A stretch of 64,000 nt of DNA from Rubrivivax sp. (GTDB lineage: Bacteria > Pseudomonadota > Gammaproteobacteria > Burkholderiales > Burkholderiaceae_C): the NCBI GenBank assembly GCA_018780805.1, contig JADMJD010000128.1, positions 1 through 64,000 on the forward strand, read 5' to 3'. Positions 49,547 through 59,694 of the stretch are shown here, one piece after another. A model generated the notes under the pieces. The model was not told where the DNA came from, did no database searches, and worked only from the letters and a program-made list of their open reading frames with translations. The translations under genes and the position numbers were made by a program. The stretch's first letter is position 1. Every line of letters starts with the position of its first letter.

Positions 49547-51181
49547 TCAGCGCACCAGGACGCGGTACACCCGCACCGATTGCGGCGCCAGGTGCAGCCT
49601 GGCCTGCCCTTGCGCATCGGCCCTTGCCGGTGCCGCCCAGCGTGGCCAGCTCGCCTGCAGCCGTGAACCGGGCGGCAAGGCGTCGGCCAGCACAGTGGCG
49701 CCGGCGGTGCCGTGGTTGATCAGCACCAGCGTGTGGTCGCCGTCGGCCTCACCCTCGACCACACGTTGCCACTGCGCCACCCCGCCGTCGCTGCGGCCAT
49801 GGCGCCAGGTGCCGCGGCGGATTGACGCGTGTGTGTTGCGCAGGCTGATCATCGCGCGGTAGAAGTGCCACAGCGAATCGGGGTCACGCTGCTGCGCAGC
49901 GGCGTTGTGCGTGCCGCGGTTGGGGGCGGGTGGGCGGAAGGGCGTGCCGCTGCTGAAACCACCGTCGGCCGTCCAGCTCATCGGCCCGCGGATCGGCAGA
50001 TCGCCGTCCAGGCCCGGCAGGCCTGCCAGGCCGATCTCTTCCCCGTAGTACACAAACGGCGTGCCGGGCTGCAGCAGGTACGCGGCAGCGGCGAGTTTGT
50101 AGCGGGCTTCGTCGCCCTGCACCTGGTCCCACAGCCGCTGGCCGGCAAAGATGTCGTGGTTGGACAGCATCGTGGCCAGGCGCTCGCTGCGGCGCGGGTG
50201 CGGTGCGGTCAGGGCCTGCACCGACGCCACGTCCCCCTGCGCGGCCTGGATGTAGTGCTGCACGTAGCCAAAGGCAAACGCAGCGCCGCAGACGCTGTCG
50301 TCGGCGTAGGCCTGCGGCTCGGCTGTGGCCTCGCACACGGCCCATCGGTGGCGGTAGCTGCGGATCAGGTCCTGCAGGCGCTTGGTCAGCTGCCGGCTCT
50401 GTGGCTGGTCGTTCCAGCGCACGGCGTCGGTCTCGACCATGTGCGGCACGGCATCGAGGCGGAAGCCGTCCAGGCCGCGGTTGAGCCAGAAGCGCAGGCT
50501 GTCTTCGTGGTACTGCCAGACCTGGGGGTTCTGCAGGTTGAAGTCCGGCATATGCGGCCCGAAGGTGCCGAAGTAGTGCTGCTGTGCGCCGGGTGCAGGC
50601 GGCGGGATGGTCTTCGGGTCGCCCACGAATTCCCAGGGTCTTGTCGCCGCGTGGTACCAGGGGTTCTTGCCCCAGATGTCCCAGCCGGTGGGTGCGTCCT
50701 TCGCCCAGACGTACCAGTCGCGTTTCGGGTGCGCCGGGTCCGTGCGCGAGGCCACGAACCAGGGGTGCTGGGCCGCGCTGTGGTTGATCACGTAGTCCAT
50801 GATCACGCCGATGCCCAGTGCATGTGCGCGGGCGATGAAGGTGTCGAAGTCGGCCAGCGTGCCGTACTCGGGCGCGATGGTGCGGAAGTCGGTGGTGGCG
50901 TAGCCGTGGTCGCCGTCGGCGTTGGCGGTGATGGGCATCAACCACAGGCCGCGAATGCCCAGGGACTGCAGGTAGGGCAGTGTCTGCGTGAGCCCGCGCA
51001 GGTCGCCGATGCCGTCGCCGTCGCTGTCCTTCCAGGCGCGCACGAAGATCTCCATGAAGGCGCCGCGGTGCCAGTCGGGTGCCAGCGTGCTGCCGGGGTC
51101 ACGCATCGCCACCGGGCTGCGGTCGGGTTCCTGGGCGGCCACGGGCATGGCCAGAACGAGGGCGATCAGCAGCGGCTTCAT
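49547..51181 (-). CDS. Secreted/periplasmic GH13 alpha-amylase-family glycosidase
   Basis: Signal peptide MKPLLIALVLAMPVAAQ; GIGVIMDYVINHSA, GLDGFRLDAVPH, TMLSNHDIF GH13 conserved regions. Confidence 0.92.
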   Translation of the reverse strand: MKPLLIALVLAMPVAAQEPDRSPVAMRDPGSTLAPDWHRGAFMEIFVRAWKDSDGDGIGDLRGLTQTLPYLQSLGIRGLWLMPITANADGDHGYATTDFRTIAPEYGTLADFDTFIARAHALGIGVIMDYVINHSAAQHPWFVASRTDPAHPKRDWYVWAKDAPTGWDIWGKNPWYHAATRPWEFVGDPKTIPPPAPGAQQHYFGTFGPHMPDFNLQNPQVWQYHEDSLRFWLNRGLDGFRLDAVPHMVETDAVRWNDQPQSRQLTKRLQDLIRSYRHRWAVCEATAEPQAYADDSVCGAAFAFGYVQHYIQAAQGDVASVQALTAPHPRRSERLATMLSNHDIFAGQRLWDQVQGDEARYKLAAAAYLLQPGTPFVYYGEEIGLAGLPGLDGDLPIRGPMSWTADGGFSSGTPFRPPAPNRGTHNAAAQQRDPDSLWHFYRAMISLRNTHASIRRGTWRHGRSDGGVAQWQRVVEGEADGDHTLVLINHGTAGATVLADALPPGSRLQASWPRWAAPARADAQGQARLHLAPQSVRVYRVLVR

Positions 51182-51190
51182 GCTGCCAAT

Positions 51191-51203
51191 GTAGTGAAAC
51201 TAC
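51191..51203. promoter_or_regulatory. Candidate operator GTAGTGAAACTAC in the amylase/pullulanase divergent region
   Basis: Inverted repeat GTAGT-GAA-ACTAC with a related half-site GTAGTTTTGCT near 51257. Confidence 0.45.
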
Positions 51204-51283
51204 GGCGCAAAGAGCAAGTCGGGTGAACCTGGATCAGGGAACATGCCGATCATTATGTAGTTTTGCTCCAATACCATCGGCCC

Positions 51284-53959
51284 ATGCGATCACCCCCGCT
51301 CTGGGCCTGGCTGCTGGCGTTCAGCGCGCTGCCGGCCGCCGCCAATTCACCCGCCACCCTGGCCGACTGCACGGCACCGGCGGTGCAGACGCTCGTGGCC
51401 CAGCCGGCCGCCGCGCCCGGTGCAGAGGCCCGCGCCGCCTGGCTCGACAGCCGCCGCCTGCGCTGGCCCGGCCAGCCCGAGGCCGGCCGCCTGCGCCTGC
51501 ACCATGCCGCCCACGGCGGTCTGGCGCTGACGGCTGACGGTGCCGTGGGGGGTGCCGATGGTGCCTGGACGCTGCGTGCCGCGCCGCAGCCGGTGGCCCC
51601 CGCCGTGGCCCGGCGTTTCCGCTGGCTGGGCGAGGGCCGCGAAGCCACGCTGCCCCCCGGCACCGATCTGCGCCCTTTGCTGCGTGGTGAGCTGCTGCTG
51701 ACCCGCGAAGACGCCCAAGGCCGCGTGCTGGCCCACACCCGCGTGCAACACGCAGCGGCGCTGGACGCGCTGTACCCGGCCGCCGAGACCGCGCCCGGCC
51801 TGGGCGTCACGCTCGACAGCACCGGCGCGCGCCTGCGCGTCTGGGCACCGACGGCGCGCACGGTGGCGCTGTGCCTGCACGGCCCCGCGCCACGCCTGCT
51901 GCCGATGCAGCGCGAGACCAGCACCGGCCTCTGGCAGGCCCGCGCGCGCGGCGTGCGCGACGGTTTTTACAGCTACGTGGTCGACGTGCACGTGCCGGGC
52001 CACGGCTGGGTGCGCAACCGCGTGACCGACCCCTACAGCATCGGGCTGGACAGCAACTCGCAGCACAGCTGGATCGGCACGCTGGACGACCCGCGCACGC
52101 AGCCGCCGGGCTGGCGCACGGCCCGGGCCCCCGCGCCGCCGCGCCACATGACGGACATGGTGGTCTACGAGCTGCACGTGCGTGATTTTTCGCGTGACGA
52201 CGCCACCGTGCGCCCCGCCTGGCGCGGCAAGTACCTGGGCTTCACCGAGCCCGCCAGCGACGGCATGCGCCACCTGCGAGCGCTGGCCGCCGCCGGCCTG
52301 AGCGACGTGCACCTGCTGCCGGTGTTCGACCTGGCCACCGTGCCCGAGCTGGGCTGCGTGTCACCTGCCATCAGCGGTGCGCCCGACGGCACCGACCAGC
52401 AAGCCGCCGTGGCCGCCGTGAAGGACCGCGATTGCTACAACTGGGGCTACGACCCCTGGCACTACACCGCGCCCGAAGGCAGTTTTGCCACCGATCCCGA
52501 TGACGCGCCCGGGCGCATCCGCGAGTTCCGCGCGATGGTGCTGGCGCTGCACGCCGCGGGCCTGCGCGTGGGCATGGACGTGGTCTACAACCACACCAGC
52601 GCCGCCGGGCAGGACCCGCGCAGTGTGCTGGACCGCCTGGTGCCGGGTTATTACCACCGGCTGAACCGCCAGGGCCAGGTGGAGCGCAGCACCTGCTGCG
52701 ACAACACCGCGACCGAGCACCGCATGATGGCGCGGCTGATGGCCGATTCGGTGCTGACCTGGGCCCGCGACCACCGCATCGACGGCTTCCGCTTCGACCT
52801 GATGGGCCACCAGCCGCGCGACGCGATGCTGGCGATCCAGCAGCGGCTGCGGCGCGAGACCGGCCGCGCCGTGCCGCTGATCGGCGAAGGCTGGAACTTC
52901 GGCGAAGTGGCCGATGGTGCGCGCTTCGTGCAGGCCTCGCAGCTGGAACTCAACGGCAGTGGCATTGGCACCTTCAGCGACCGGGCGCGGGATGCCGTGC
53001 GCGGCGGCAGCGCGGGCGACAGCGGCGAGGCCCAGGTCACGCGCAAGGGCTACGTGAACGGCGGGGCCGATGCCACCACCGCAGATTTGGTGCGGGTCGG
53101 TCTGGCCGGCAGCCTGCGCGGCTTCCGCATGCGCACGGCCACGGGCGAAGAGAAGGCGCTGCAGGACATGCGTTATGGCGGCCAGCAGCCCGCGGGTTAT
53201 GTGCGCGAGCCCTCGGAGGTGGTGAACTACGTCGAGAACCACGACAACCAGACGCTGTTCGACGTCAACGTCTTCAAGCTGCCGCGCGACGCGAGCACCG
53301 AAGACCGCGCGCGCGTGCAGATGCTGGCCGTGGCCGTCAACATGTTCAGCCAGGGCGTGGCCTACTTCCACGCCGGTGTCGAACTGCTGCGCAGCAAGTC
53401 CATGGACCGCAACAGCTACGACAGCGGCGACTGGTTCAACCGCATCGACTGGACCGGCCAGGACAACTTCTTCGGCACCGGCCTGCCGCCCGCCTGGGAC
53501 AACCGCGAGAGCTGGCCGCTGATGGCGCCGCTGCTGGCCGACCCGGCGATCAAGCCCCGCCCGGCGGACATCGCCTGGGCCCGCGGGCAGTTCGAAGATT
53601 TGCTGAAGATCCGCGCCAGCACCCCGCTGCTGCGCCTGCCCACGGCCGCGTTGATCCAGCAACGGCTGCAGTTCCCCAACACCGGCCCGGCGCAGGTGCC
53701 ACAGGTGCTGGTGGGCCAGTTGAACGGCGAAGGCCTGCCGGGCGCGGCCTTCCGCGATCTGGTCTACCTGGTCAACGTGGACACGGTGGTGCAGCGCATC
53801 GAGGTGCCGGCGCTGCGTGGCCGGCCGCTGGTCTTGCACCCGGTGCATCGCGCCGCCGCCACGGCGACCGATGCACGGGCACGCGAAGCCCGCTTCGACG
53901 CCGCCGCGGGTCTCTTCAGCGTGCCACCACGCACGGCCGTGGTCTTCGTGCGCGAGTGA
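51284..53959 (+). CDS. Pullulanase-type alpha-1,6-glucosidase (GH13)
   Basis: [78 protein letters not shown]; signal peptide. Confidence 0.92.
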   Translation: MRSPPLWAWLLAFSALPAAANSPATLADCTAPAVQTLVAQPAAAPGAEARAAWLDSRRLRWPGQPEAGRLRLHHAAHGGLALTADGAVGGADGAWTLRAAPQPVAPAVARRFRWLGEGREATLPPGTDLRPLLRGELLLTREDAQGRVLAHTRVQHAAALDALYPAAETAPGLGVTLDSTGARLRVWAPTARTVALCLHGPAPRLLPMQRETSTGLWQARARGVRDGFYSYVVDVHVPGHGWVRNRVTDPYSIGLDSNSQHSWIGTLDDPRTQPPGWRTARAPAPPRHMTDMVVYELHVRDFSRDDATVRPAWRGKYLGFTEPASDGMRHLRALAAAGLSDVHLLPVFDLATVPELGCVSPAISGAPDGTDQQAAVAAVKDRDCYNWGYDPWHYTAPEGSFATDPDDAPGRIREFRAMVLALHAAGLRVGMDVVYNHTSAAGQDPRSVLDRLVPGYYHRLNRQGQVERSTCCDNTATEHRMMARLMADSVLTWARDHRIDGFRFDLMGHQPRDAMLAIQQRLRRETGRAVPLIGEGWNFGEVADGARFVQASQLELNGSGIGTFSDRARDAVRGGSAGDSGEAQVTRKGYVNGGADATTADLVRVGLAGSLRGFRMRTATGEEKALQDMRYGGQQPAGYVREPSEVVNYVENHDNQTLFDVNVFKLPRDASTEDRARVQMLAVAVNMFSQGVAYFHAGVELLRSKSMDRNSYDSGDWFNRIDWTGQDNFFGTGLPPAWDNRESWPLMAPLLADPAIKPRPADIAWARGQFEDLLKIRASTPLLRLPTAALIQQRLQFPNTGPAQVPQVLVGQLNGEGLPGAAFRDLVYLVNVDTVVQRIEVPALRGRPLVLHPVHRAAATATDARAREARFDAAAGLFSVPPRTAVVFVRE

Positions 53960-54550
53960 TCAGGCCCGCGGCGGGCGCTGCGCGTTCTTGGGCCGCCACG
54001 CGGTGCAGAACGTGTCGTTCGTCTCGAGGTAAGGCCCGCCGATGAGGTCGATGCAATAAGGCACCGCGGCGAAGATCCCAGGCACCGGCGGTGTGCCCTG
54101 AGGCAGGCCCTGCAGCGTCTCGGCGATGGACTTGGGCTGGCCCGGCAGGTTGATGACCAGCGTGCGGCCGCGGATCACGGCCACCTGGCGCGACAGGATG
54201 GCCGTCGGCACGAAGGCCAGGCTGATCTGCCGCATCTGCTCGCCAAATCCCGGCATCACCTTGTGCGCCACGGCCAGCGTGGCTTCGGGCGTCACGTCGC
54301 GCGGGGCCGGGCCGGTGCCGCCGGTGGTCAGCACCAGGTCGCAGCCGGCCACGTCCACCAACTCGCACAGCGTGGCGCTGATGCCGGCCTGCTCGTCGGG
54401 GATCAGCCGGGTCTGCCAATCGATGGGGTTCTTCAGCGCCTGGCCCAGCCAGGCCTGCAGTGCCGGGATGCCCTTGTCCTCGTAGACGCCGCTGGAGGCG
54501 CGGTCGCTGATGGACACCACGCCGATGCGCACAGGGTCGAAGTCACTCAT
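53960..54550 (-). CDS. mogA: Molybdopterin adenylyltransferase
   Basis: RIGVVSISDRASSGVYEDKGIPALQAWL, DLVLTTGGTGPAPRDVTPEAT, INLPGQPKSIAETLQ; start MSDFDPVRIG. Confidence 0.9.
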   Translation of the reverse strand: MSDFDPVRIGVVSISDRASSGVYEDKGIPALQAWLGQALKNPIDWQTRLIPDEQAGISATLCELVDVAGCDLVLTTGGTGPAPRDVTPEATLAVAHKVMPGFGEQMRQISLAFVPTAILSRQVAVIRGRTLVINLPGQPKSIAETLQGLPQGTPPVPGIFAAVPYCIDLIGGPYLETNDTFCTAWRPKNAQRPPRA

Positions 54551-54552
54551 GG

Positions 54553-55104
54553 TCAGGGGGCGGGCGGGGGGTTGATCAGCGGCCGCAGGAACTGGAACAG
54601 CTCGCGGTAACTCTTGGGCTGGCGCATCTCGGGCGTCAGCGCGGTGCTGTCGCGGCGCGCGGCGCGCACCAGGCTGCGCAGGTGTTGTGTGTCGGTGTCG
54701 GGGTGTTCGGCCAGCCAGCGGGTGAGCGCTTCGTCGTCGGTGATCAGCGCCTCGCGCCAGCGTTCGGCTTCGTGCAGGCGCCAGGTGTCGTGTGCCGAGC
54801 CCAGCTTGGCGGCTGCCACGGCCTCGCGCAGCGGGCCTTCGTCGACATTGCGCATCAGCTTGCCGATGTACTGCAACTGCCGGCGTTTGCCTTCGTGGGC
54901 CGTGGTGCGGCGCCACAGCGCGATGGCGTCGCGCAGGATCTCGGGCATCTCGGTGGCCGCCAGGCGGGCGGCCGAGAGTTCACCGAGGTCGCGGCCCAGG
55001 TCCTGCAGCGCCTGTGATTCGGCCTTGAGCTTGGTCTTGCTGGGGCCTTCGGGGTCGGCCTGCGGCGTGTCGATGCCGCGGTGGGGTGCTGCGCGTTTGG
55101 CCAT
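54553..55104 (-). CDS. DUF615 ribosome-associated protein (YjgA/DarP)
   Basis: SKTKLKAESQALQDLGRDLGELSAARLA...HEGKRRQLQYIGKLMRNVD. Confidence 0.92.
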   Translation of the reverse strand: MAKRAAPHRGIDTPQADPEGPSKTKLKAESQALQDLGRDLGELSAARLAATEMPEILRDAIALWRRTTAHEGKRRQLQYIGKLMRNVDEGPLREAVAAAKLGSAHDTWRLHEAERWREALITDDEALTRWLAEHPDTDTQHLRSLVRAARRDSTALTPEMRQPKSYRELFQFLRPLINPPPAP

Positions 55105-55129
55105 GGGTTCTCAAGCGAATGTGGCTTTG

Positions 55130-55200
55130 CCACTTTGTTTGAGCCCCCTCGGGGGGCCGGACGCAGCGCAGCTGCGGCCCTGGGGGCTCAAGGACGTGGG
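55130..55200. repeat. GC-rich palindromic intergenic element between yjgA and pmbA
   Basis: TTGAGCCCCCTCGGGGGGCCGGACGCAGCGCAGCTGCGGCCCTGGGGGCTCAA; same core as the element at 950-1020. Confidence 0.7.
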
Positions 55201-55240
55201 GCCGATATCATAGGTGGCTGTGCTTCCGACCGGATTACCG

Positions 55241-56614
55241 ATGCCCGCTGACCGCCCCGACCATGGTTTTGCGTACCCGCGCGAACAGTTCCAGCAGATG
55301 GTCGATGACGTGCTCAAACGCGCCAAGGCACTGGGCGCCACCGACGCCGGTGCCGAGGTCTCCGAAGGTGTGGGCCTGTCGGTGTCTGTGCGGCTGGGTG
55401 AGCTGGAAAACGTCGAGCGCAACCGCGACAAGTCGCTCGGGGTCAGCGTCTACCTGGGCCAGCGCCGCGGCAACGCCAGCACCTCTGATTTTTCGTCGGC
55501 GGCCATCGCGCAGACCGTGCAGGCGGCCTACGACATCGCCCGTTTCACCGCCGAAGACCCGGCCGCCGGCCTGCCTGAGCCTGACGATCTGGCCAGCGCT
55601 GCCGAGGTGGCGCGCGACCTGGACCTGTTCCACCCCTGGGACCTGACGGCCGAGCAGGCCGCGGCGCTGGCGATGCGCTGCGAAGACGCGGCCATGGGCG
55701 TCAGCAAGAAGATCAGCAACTCCGAAGGCGCCGGTGTCTCGGCCCAGCAGTCGCACTTCTGGGCCGGCAACAGCCGGGGTTTCCGCGGCGGCTACGCCAG
55801 CTCGCGCCACTATCTGTCCGTCTCGCCCATCGCCGGCAAGGGCGCCGGCATGCAGCGCGATGCCTGGTACACGTCCATGCGTGATGCCACCGAGCTGGCC
55901 GCGCCCGAGGCCGTGGGCCGCTACGCCGCGCAGCGCGCATTGGCCCGGCTGAAATCACGCCGCGTGCCGACCTGCGAAGTGCCGGTGCTGTACGAGTGCA
56001 CGCTGGCCGCCGGCCTGCTGGGGGCCTATGTGCAGGCCACGTCGGGTGGCGCACTGTACCGAAAGGCCACCTTCCTGCACAACAGCCTGGGCCAGGCCGT
56101 GCTGGCGCCGCACCTGGACATCAGCGAAGACCCGTTCGAGGCCAAGGGCAAGGCCAGCGCGCCCTTCGACGACGAAGGCGTGCGCACACGCGCGCGCCGC
56201 GTGCTGGACGCCGGTGTGGTGCAGAGCTACTTTCTGTCCAGCTACTCGGCGCGCAAGCTGGGCCTGCGCACCACGGGCCACGCCGGTGGTGCGCAGAACC
56301 TGCGCCTGACGAGCCGGCTCACGCAGCCGGGTGACGACCTGGACGCCATGCTGCGCAAGCTGGGCCGTGGCCTGTTTGTCACCGAGCTGATGGGCCAGGG
56401 TGTCAACTACGTCACCGGCGACTATTCGCGCGGTGCCGCGGGCTTCTGGGTCGAGGATGGTCGCATCGCTTTCCCGGTCGAAGAGCTCACCATCGCCGGC
56501 CACATGGGCACGATGTTCAAGGGCATCGTGGCGGTGGGCGCCGATGCCTACACCCAAGGGGGCAAGACCGTGGGCTCGGTGCTGGTGGACCGCATGAAGG
56601 TGGCTGGCAGCTGA
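55241..56614 (+). CDS. pmbA: TldE/PmbA-family metalloprotease component
   Basis: GVSVYLGQRRGNASTSDFS, NSEGAGVSAQQSHFWAGNSRGF, GTMFKGIVAVGAD motifs; start MPADRPDHGFAYPREQ. Confidence 0.93.
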   Translation: MPADRPDHGFAYPREQFQQMVDDVLKRAKALGATDAGAEVSEGVGLSVSVRLGELENVERNRDKSLGVSVYLGQRRGNASTSDFSSAAIAQTVQAAYDIARFTAEDPAAGLPEPDDLASAAEVARDLDLFHPWDLTAEQAAALAMRCEDAAMGVSKKISNSEGAGVSAQQSHFWAGNSRGFRGGYASSRHYLSVSPIAGKGAGMQRDAWYTSMRDATELAAPEAVGRYAAQRALARLKSRRVPTCEVPVLYECTLAAGLLGAYVQATSGGALYRKATFLHNSLGQAVLAPHLDISEDPFEAKGKASAPFDDEGVRTRARRVLDAGVVQSYFLSSYSARKLGLRTTGHAGGAQNLRLTSRLTQPGDDLDAMLRKLGRGLFVTELMGQGVNYVTGDYSRGAAGFWVEDGRIAFPVEELTIAGHMGTMFKGIVAVGADAYTQGGKTVGSVLVDRMKVAGS

Positions 56615-56742
56615 GCCTGTGCAGGTGCCGCTGCCAGGGCGGCTTACGTGGTTTTGCGAAGGGGTAAACCCCGCCGCGTTGCCCGGGGCCCGTTCCTAGA
56701 ATTTGCCGTCCGACACTCATCACCCATCGCAGGAGTTCGTCC

Positions 56743-57822
56743 ATGGAACGTCGCAAATTCATCCACGGTGCCGGCATTGCCGGTGTGCTCGCCGCGGGCG
56801 CAGCACCGGCTGTGCACGCACAGGCCAACATCCGCTGGCGCCTCACCTCCGCCTTCCCGAAAGCCCTGGACACCATCTACGGTGCTGCCGAGGTGTTTTC
56901 CAAGTCCATCGCCGCGATGAGCGGCGGCAAATTCCAGATCTCGGTGCATCCTTCCGGTGAACTGGTCGGTGGTTTCGGCCAGGTGGATGCGGTGCAGGCC
57001 GGTACGGTGGAGATGGCACACACCGCACCGTATTACTACTTCGGCAAGGACCCCACGTTTGCGCTGGGCTGCGCCATCCCCTTCGGCCTGAACAGCCGCC
57101 AGATGACGGCCTGGATGGTGGAGGGCAACGGCCTGAAGCTGATGCGCGAGTTCTACGCCAACTACAACATCATCAACTTTGTCGGCGGCAACACCGGGGC
57201 GCAGATGGGCGGCTGGTGGCGCAAGGAGATCAAGTCCCTGGCCGACCTGAAGGGCCAGAAGTTCCGCACCGGTGGTTTCAGCGGTCGGGTGTTTGAACGC
57301 CTGGGTGGTGTGCCGCAGAACATCCCCGGTGGCGAGATCTACCAGGCGCTGGAAAAGGGCACGATCGACGCCGCCGAATGGGTGGGCCCGTACGACGACG
57401 AGAAGCTGGGCTTCAACAAGGTGGCGCCTTTCTACGGCTACCCCGGTTACTGGGAAGGTGGCCCCCAGTTGGACTTTTACGCCAACACCAAGGCCTTTGC
57501 TGCGCTGCCGGCCGAATACAAGGCCATGATCGAGGCCGCGTCTCTGGAAGCCGCCACGGTGATGCAGGCGCGTTACGACGCGCGTAACCCGGCGGCCCTG
57601 AAACGCCTGGTGGCTGGTGGCACCAAGCTGTTCCGCTTCCCGAAGGACGTGATGGACACGGCCTTCAAGGAGTCGATGGCGCTGTACGCCGACCTGAGCA
57701 ACACCAACCCGGCCTGGAAGAAGATCTACGGCGATTTCAGCGATTTCCGCCGCGACCAGAACCTGTGGTTCCGCTTCACCGAAGCCGGCTTCGACGACTT
57801 CATGCAGACGCAGCGCCTGTAA
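56743..57822 (+). CDS. TRAP transporter substrate-binding protein DctP family (TakP-like, 2-oxoacid type)
   Basis: Tat/Sec-like leader MERRKFIHGAGIAGVLAAG; FPKALDTIYGAAEVFSKSIAAMSGGKFQISVHPSGELVGG, GTIDAAEWVGPYDDEKLGFNKVAPFYGYPGYWEGG. Confidence 0.88.
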   Translation: MERRKFIHGAGIAGVLAAGAAPAVHAQANIRWRLTSAFPKALDTIYGAAEVFSKSIAAMSGGKFQISVHPSGELVGGFGQVDAVQAGTVEMAHTAPYYYFGKDPTFALGCAIPFGLNSRQMTAWMVEGNGLKLMREFYANYNIINFVGGNTGAQMGGWWRKEIKSLADLKGQKFRTGGFSGRVFERLGGVPQNIPGGEIYQALEKGTIDAAEWVGPYDDEKLGFNKVAPFYGYPGYWEGGPQLDFYANTKAFAALPAEYKAMIEAASLEAATVMQARYDARNPAALKRLVAGGTKLFRFPKDVMDTAFKESMALYADLSNTNPAWKKIYGDFSDFRRDQNLWFRFTEAGFDDFMQTQRL

Positions 57823-57841
57823 TCCAGCGCTGCTCAGCAAC

Positions 57842-57873
57842 AAAAAGGCCCCGCACTGCGGGGCCTTTTTTTG
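57842..57873. terminator. Bidirectional Rho-independent terminator between convergent TRAP genes
   Basis: AAAGGCCCCGC-ACT-GCGGGGCCTTT with A-run before and T-run after. Confidence 0.9.
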
Positions 57874-57912
57874 TGCGCTGTGGCAGGCCCCGTGCGGGGG
57901 CCTGCGGGCAGC

Positions 57913-59694
57913 TTACTTCTTGGGCTGGTCGAAGCCCCGCATCGGGTCGTCTTCGCTGGCGGCCGGCGCGGGCGCGGGTGCGACGTCGCCCAAGGTCGGT
58001 GCCGGGGCTTCGTTGCCGGCGCCCATGTTCTGCAATTGCTCCATCACCGCCGCGTCGTCGATCTTGACGGTCTTGGCGATGTTGCCAATCACCAGTTCGG
58101 GTTTGGCGATGACCACCGCCACCATGATGAGCTGCAGCACGATGAAGGCGATCGAGCCCTTGTAGATCTGTGCCGTGGTGACGGCCGGGATGGTCTCGCC
58201 GGTGATGCGGTCCTTGTAGTCGCTCTTCGCAGCCACGCTGCGCAGGTAGAACAGCGCAAAACCAAAGGGCGGGGTCAGGAACGAGGTCTGCAGGTTCATC
58301 GCGATGATCACACCGAACCAGATCATCACCGCATCCGGCGGCGCGCCAGGGATCAGCTCGGGCAGGATCTTCTCGGCCACCGGCGCCAGCATCGGGATCA
58401 CGATGAAGGCGATCTCGAAGAAGTCGATGAACATGCCCAGGATGAACACCAGGATGTTCACGATGATCAGGAAACCCATCGCGCCGCCGGGCAGGCTGTC
58501 GAACAGGTGCTCGACCCAGATGTGGCCGTCGGCGGCGTTGAAGGTGAAGCTGAAGACCGTCGAGCCGATCAGGATGAACAGCACAAAACACGACAGCCGG
58601 GCCGTGCTGTCCAGCGCCTGCTGCATGGTCTTGAGCACCAGGCGGCGGCGCGCAAACGCCATCACCAGGGCACCGAGCGCGCCCAGCGCACCGCCTTCGG
58701 TGGGTGTGGCCACGCCCAGGAAGATGGTCCCCAGCACCAGGAAGATCAGCACCAGCGGCGGGATCAGCACGAAGGTGACCCGCTCGGCCAGCTTGGACAG
58801 CAAGCCGAAGCGCAGCAGCTTGTTCAGCAGCGCCAGGCCCAGGGCCAGGAACGAAGCGACCGTCATCGACAGGATCAGGATCTCGTCGTTGGGCGCGGCG
58901 TTCGGGCGCTCGACGATCTGCTTGAGCATGCTGTCGTGCACCTGCGACCAAGCGTAGCCGGCCACCGCGCAGATCGTCAGCAGCACCAGCAGCGAGACAT
59001 GGCCGCTGGCGCCATTGCTCTCGCGGTAGATGCGCGCCTCCGGCGGCAGCGCCGGCACCCACTTGGGCTTGACGATGGCCACCGCGGCCACAAACAGCAG
59101 GTACAGGCCCACCAGCAGCAGGCCGGGGATCAGTGCTCCGGCGTACATGTCGCCCACCGAGCGGCCGAGCTGGTCGGCCAGCACGATCAACACCAGCGAC
59201 GGCGGGATCGCCTGCGCCAGCGTGCCGCTGGCGGTGATGGTGCCGGTGGCGATGGTGCGGTTGTAGCCGTAGCGCAGCATGATGGGCAGCGAGATCAGGC
59301 CCATCGATATCACGGCCGCTGCCACCACGCCGGTGGTGGCCGCCAGCAGCGCACCGACCAGGATCACCGCGATGGCCAGGCCACCACGCAGCGGGCCGAA
59401 GACCTGGCCCACGGTTTCGAGCAGGTCTTCCGCCATGCCCGACCGCTCCAGGATGATCCCCATGAAGGTGAAAAACGGGATCGCCAGCAACGTGTCGTTC
59501 GACATGATGTTGAACACACGCAGCGGCAGCGCGCCGAACATGTTGGACGGGAACAGGCCCGCCTCGATGCCGATGAAACCGAACAGCAGGCCGGTGGCCG
59601 CCAGGCCAAAGGCCACCGGGATGCCGGTCAGCAAAAACACCAGCAGGCCCGCAAACAGCAGGGGCACGAAGTACTGGGCGATGAAGGCGCTCAT
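57913..59694 (-). CDS. TRAP transporter large permease (DctM)
   Basis: 593 aa, multi-TM; NDTLLAIPFFTFMGIILERSGMAEDLLETVGQVFGPLRGGLAIAVILVGALLAATTGVVAA. Confidence 0.92.
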   Translation of the reverse strand: MSAFIAQYFVPLLFAGLLVFLLTGIPVAFGLAATGLLFGFIGIEAGLFPSNMFGALPLRVFNIMSNDTLLAIPFFTFMGIILERSGMAEDLLETVGQVFGPLRGGLAIAVILVGALLAATTGVVAAAVISMGLISLPIMLRYGYNRTIATGTITASGTLAQAIPPSLVLIVLADQLGRSVGDMYAGALIPGLLLVGLYLLFVAAVAIVKPKWVPALPPEARIYRESNGASGHVSLLVLLTICAVAGYAWSQVHDSMLKQIVERPNAAPNDEILILSMTVASFLALGLALLNKLLRFGLLSKLAERVTFVLIPPLVLIFLVLGTIFLGVATPTEGGALGALGALVMAFARRRLVLKTMQQALDSTARLSCFVLFILIGSTVFSFTFNAADGHIWVEHLFDSLPGGAMGFLIIVNILVFILGMFIDFFEIAFIVIPMLAPVAEKILPELIPGAPPDAVMIWFGVIIAMNLQTSFLTPPFGFALFYLRSVAAKSDYKDRITGETIPAVTTAQIYKGSIAFIVLQLIMVAVVIAKPELVIGNIAKTVKIDDAAVMEQLQNMGAGNEAPAPTLGDVAPAPAPAASEDDPMRGFDQPKK

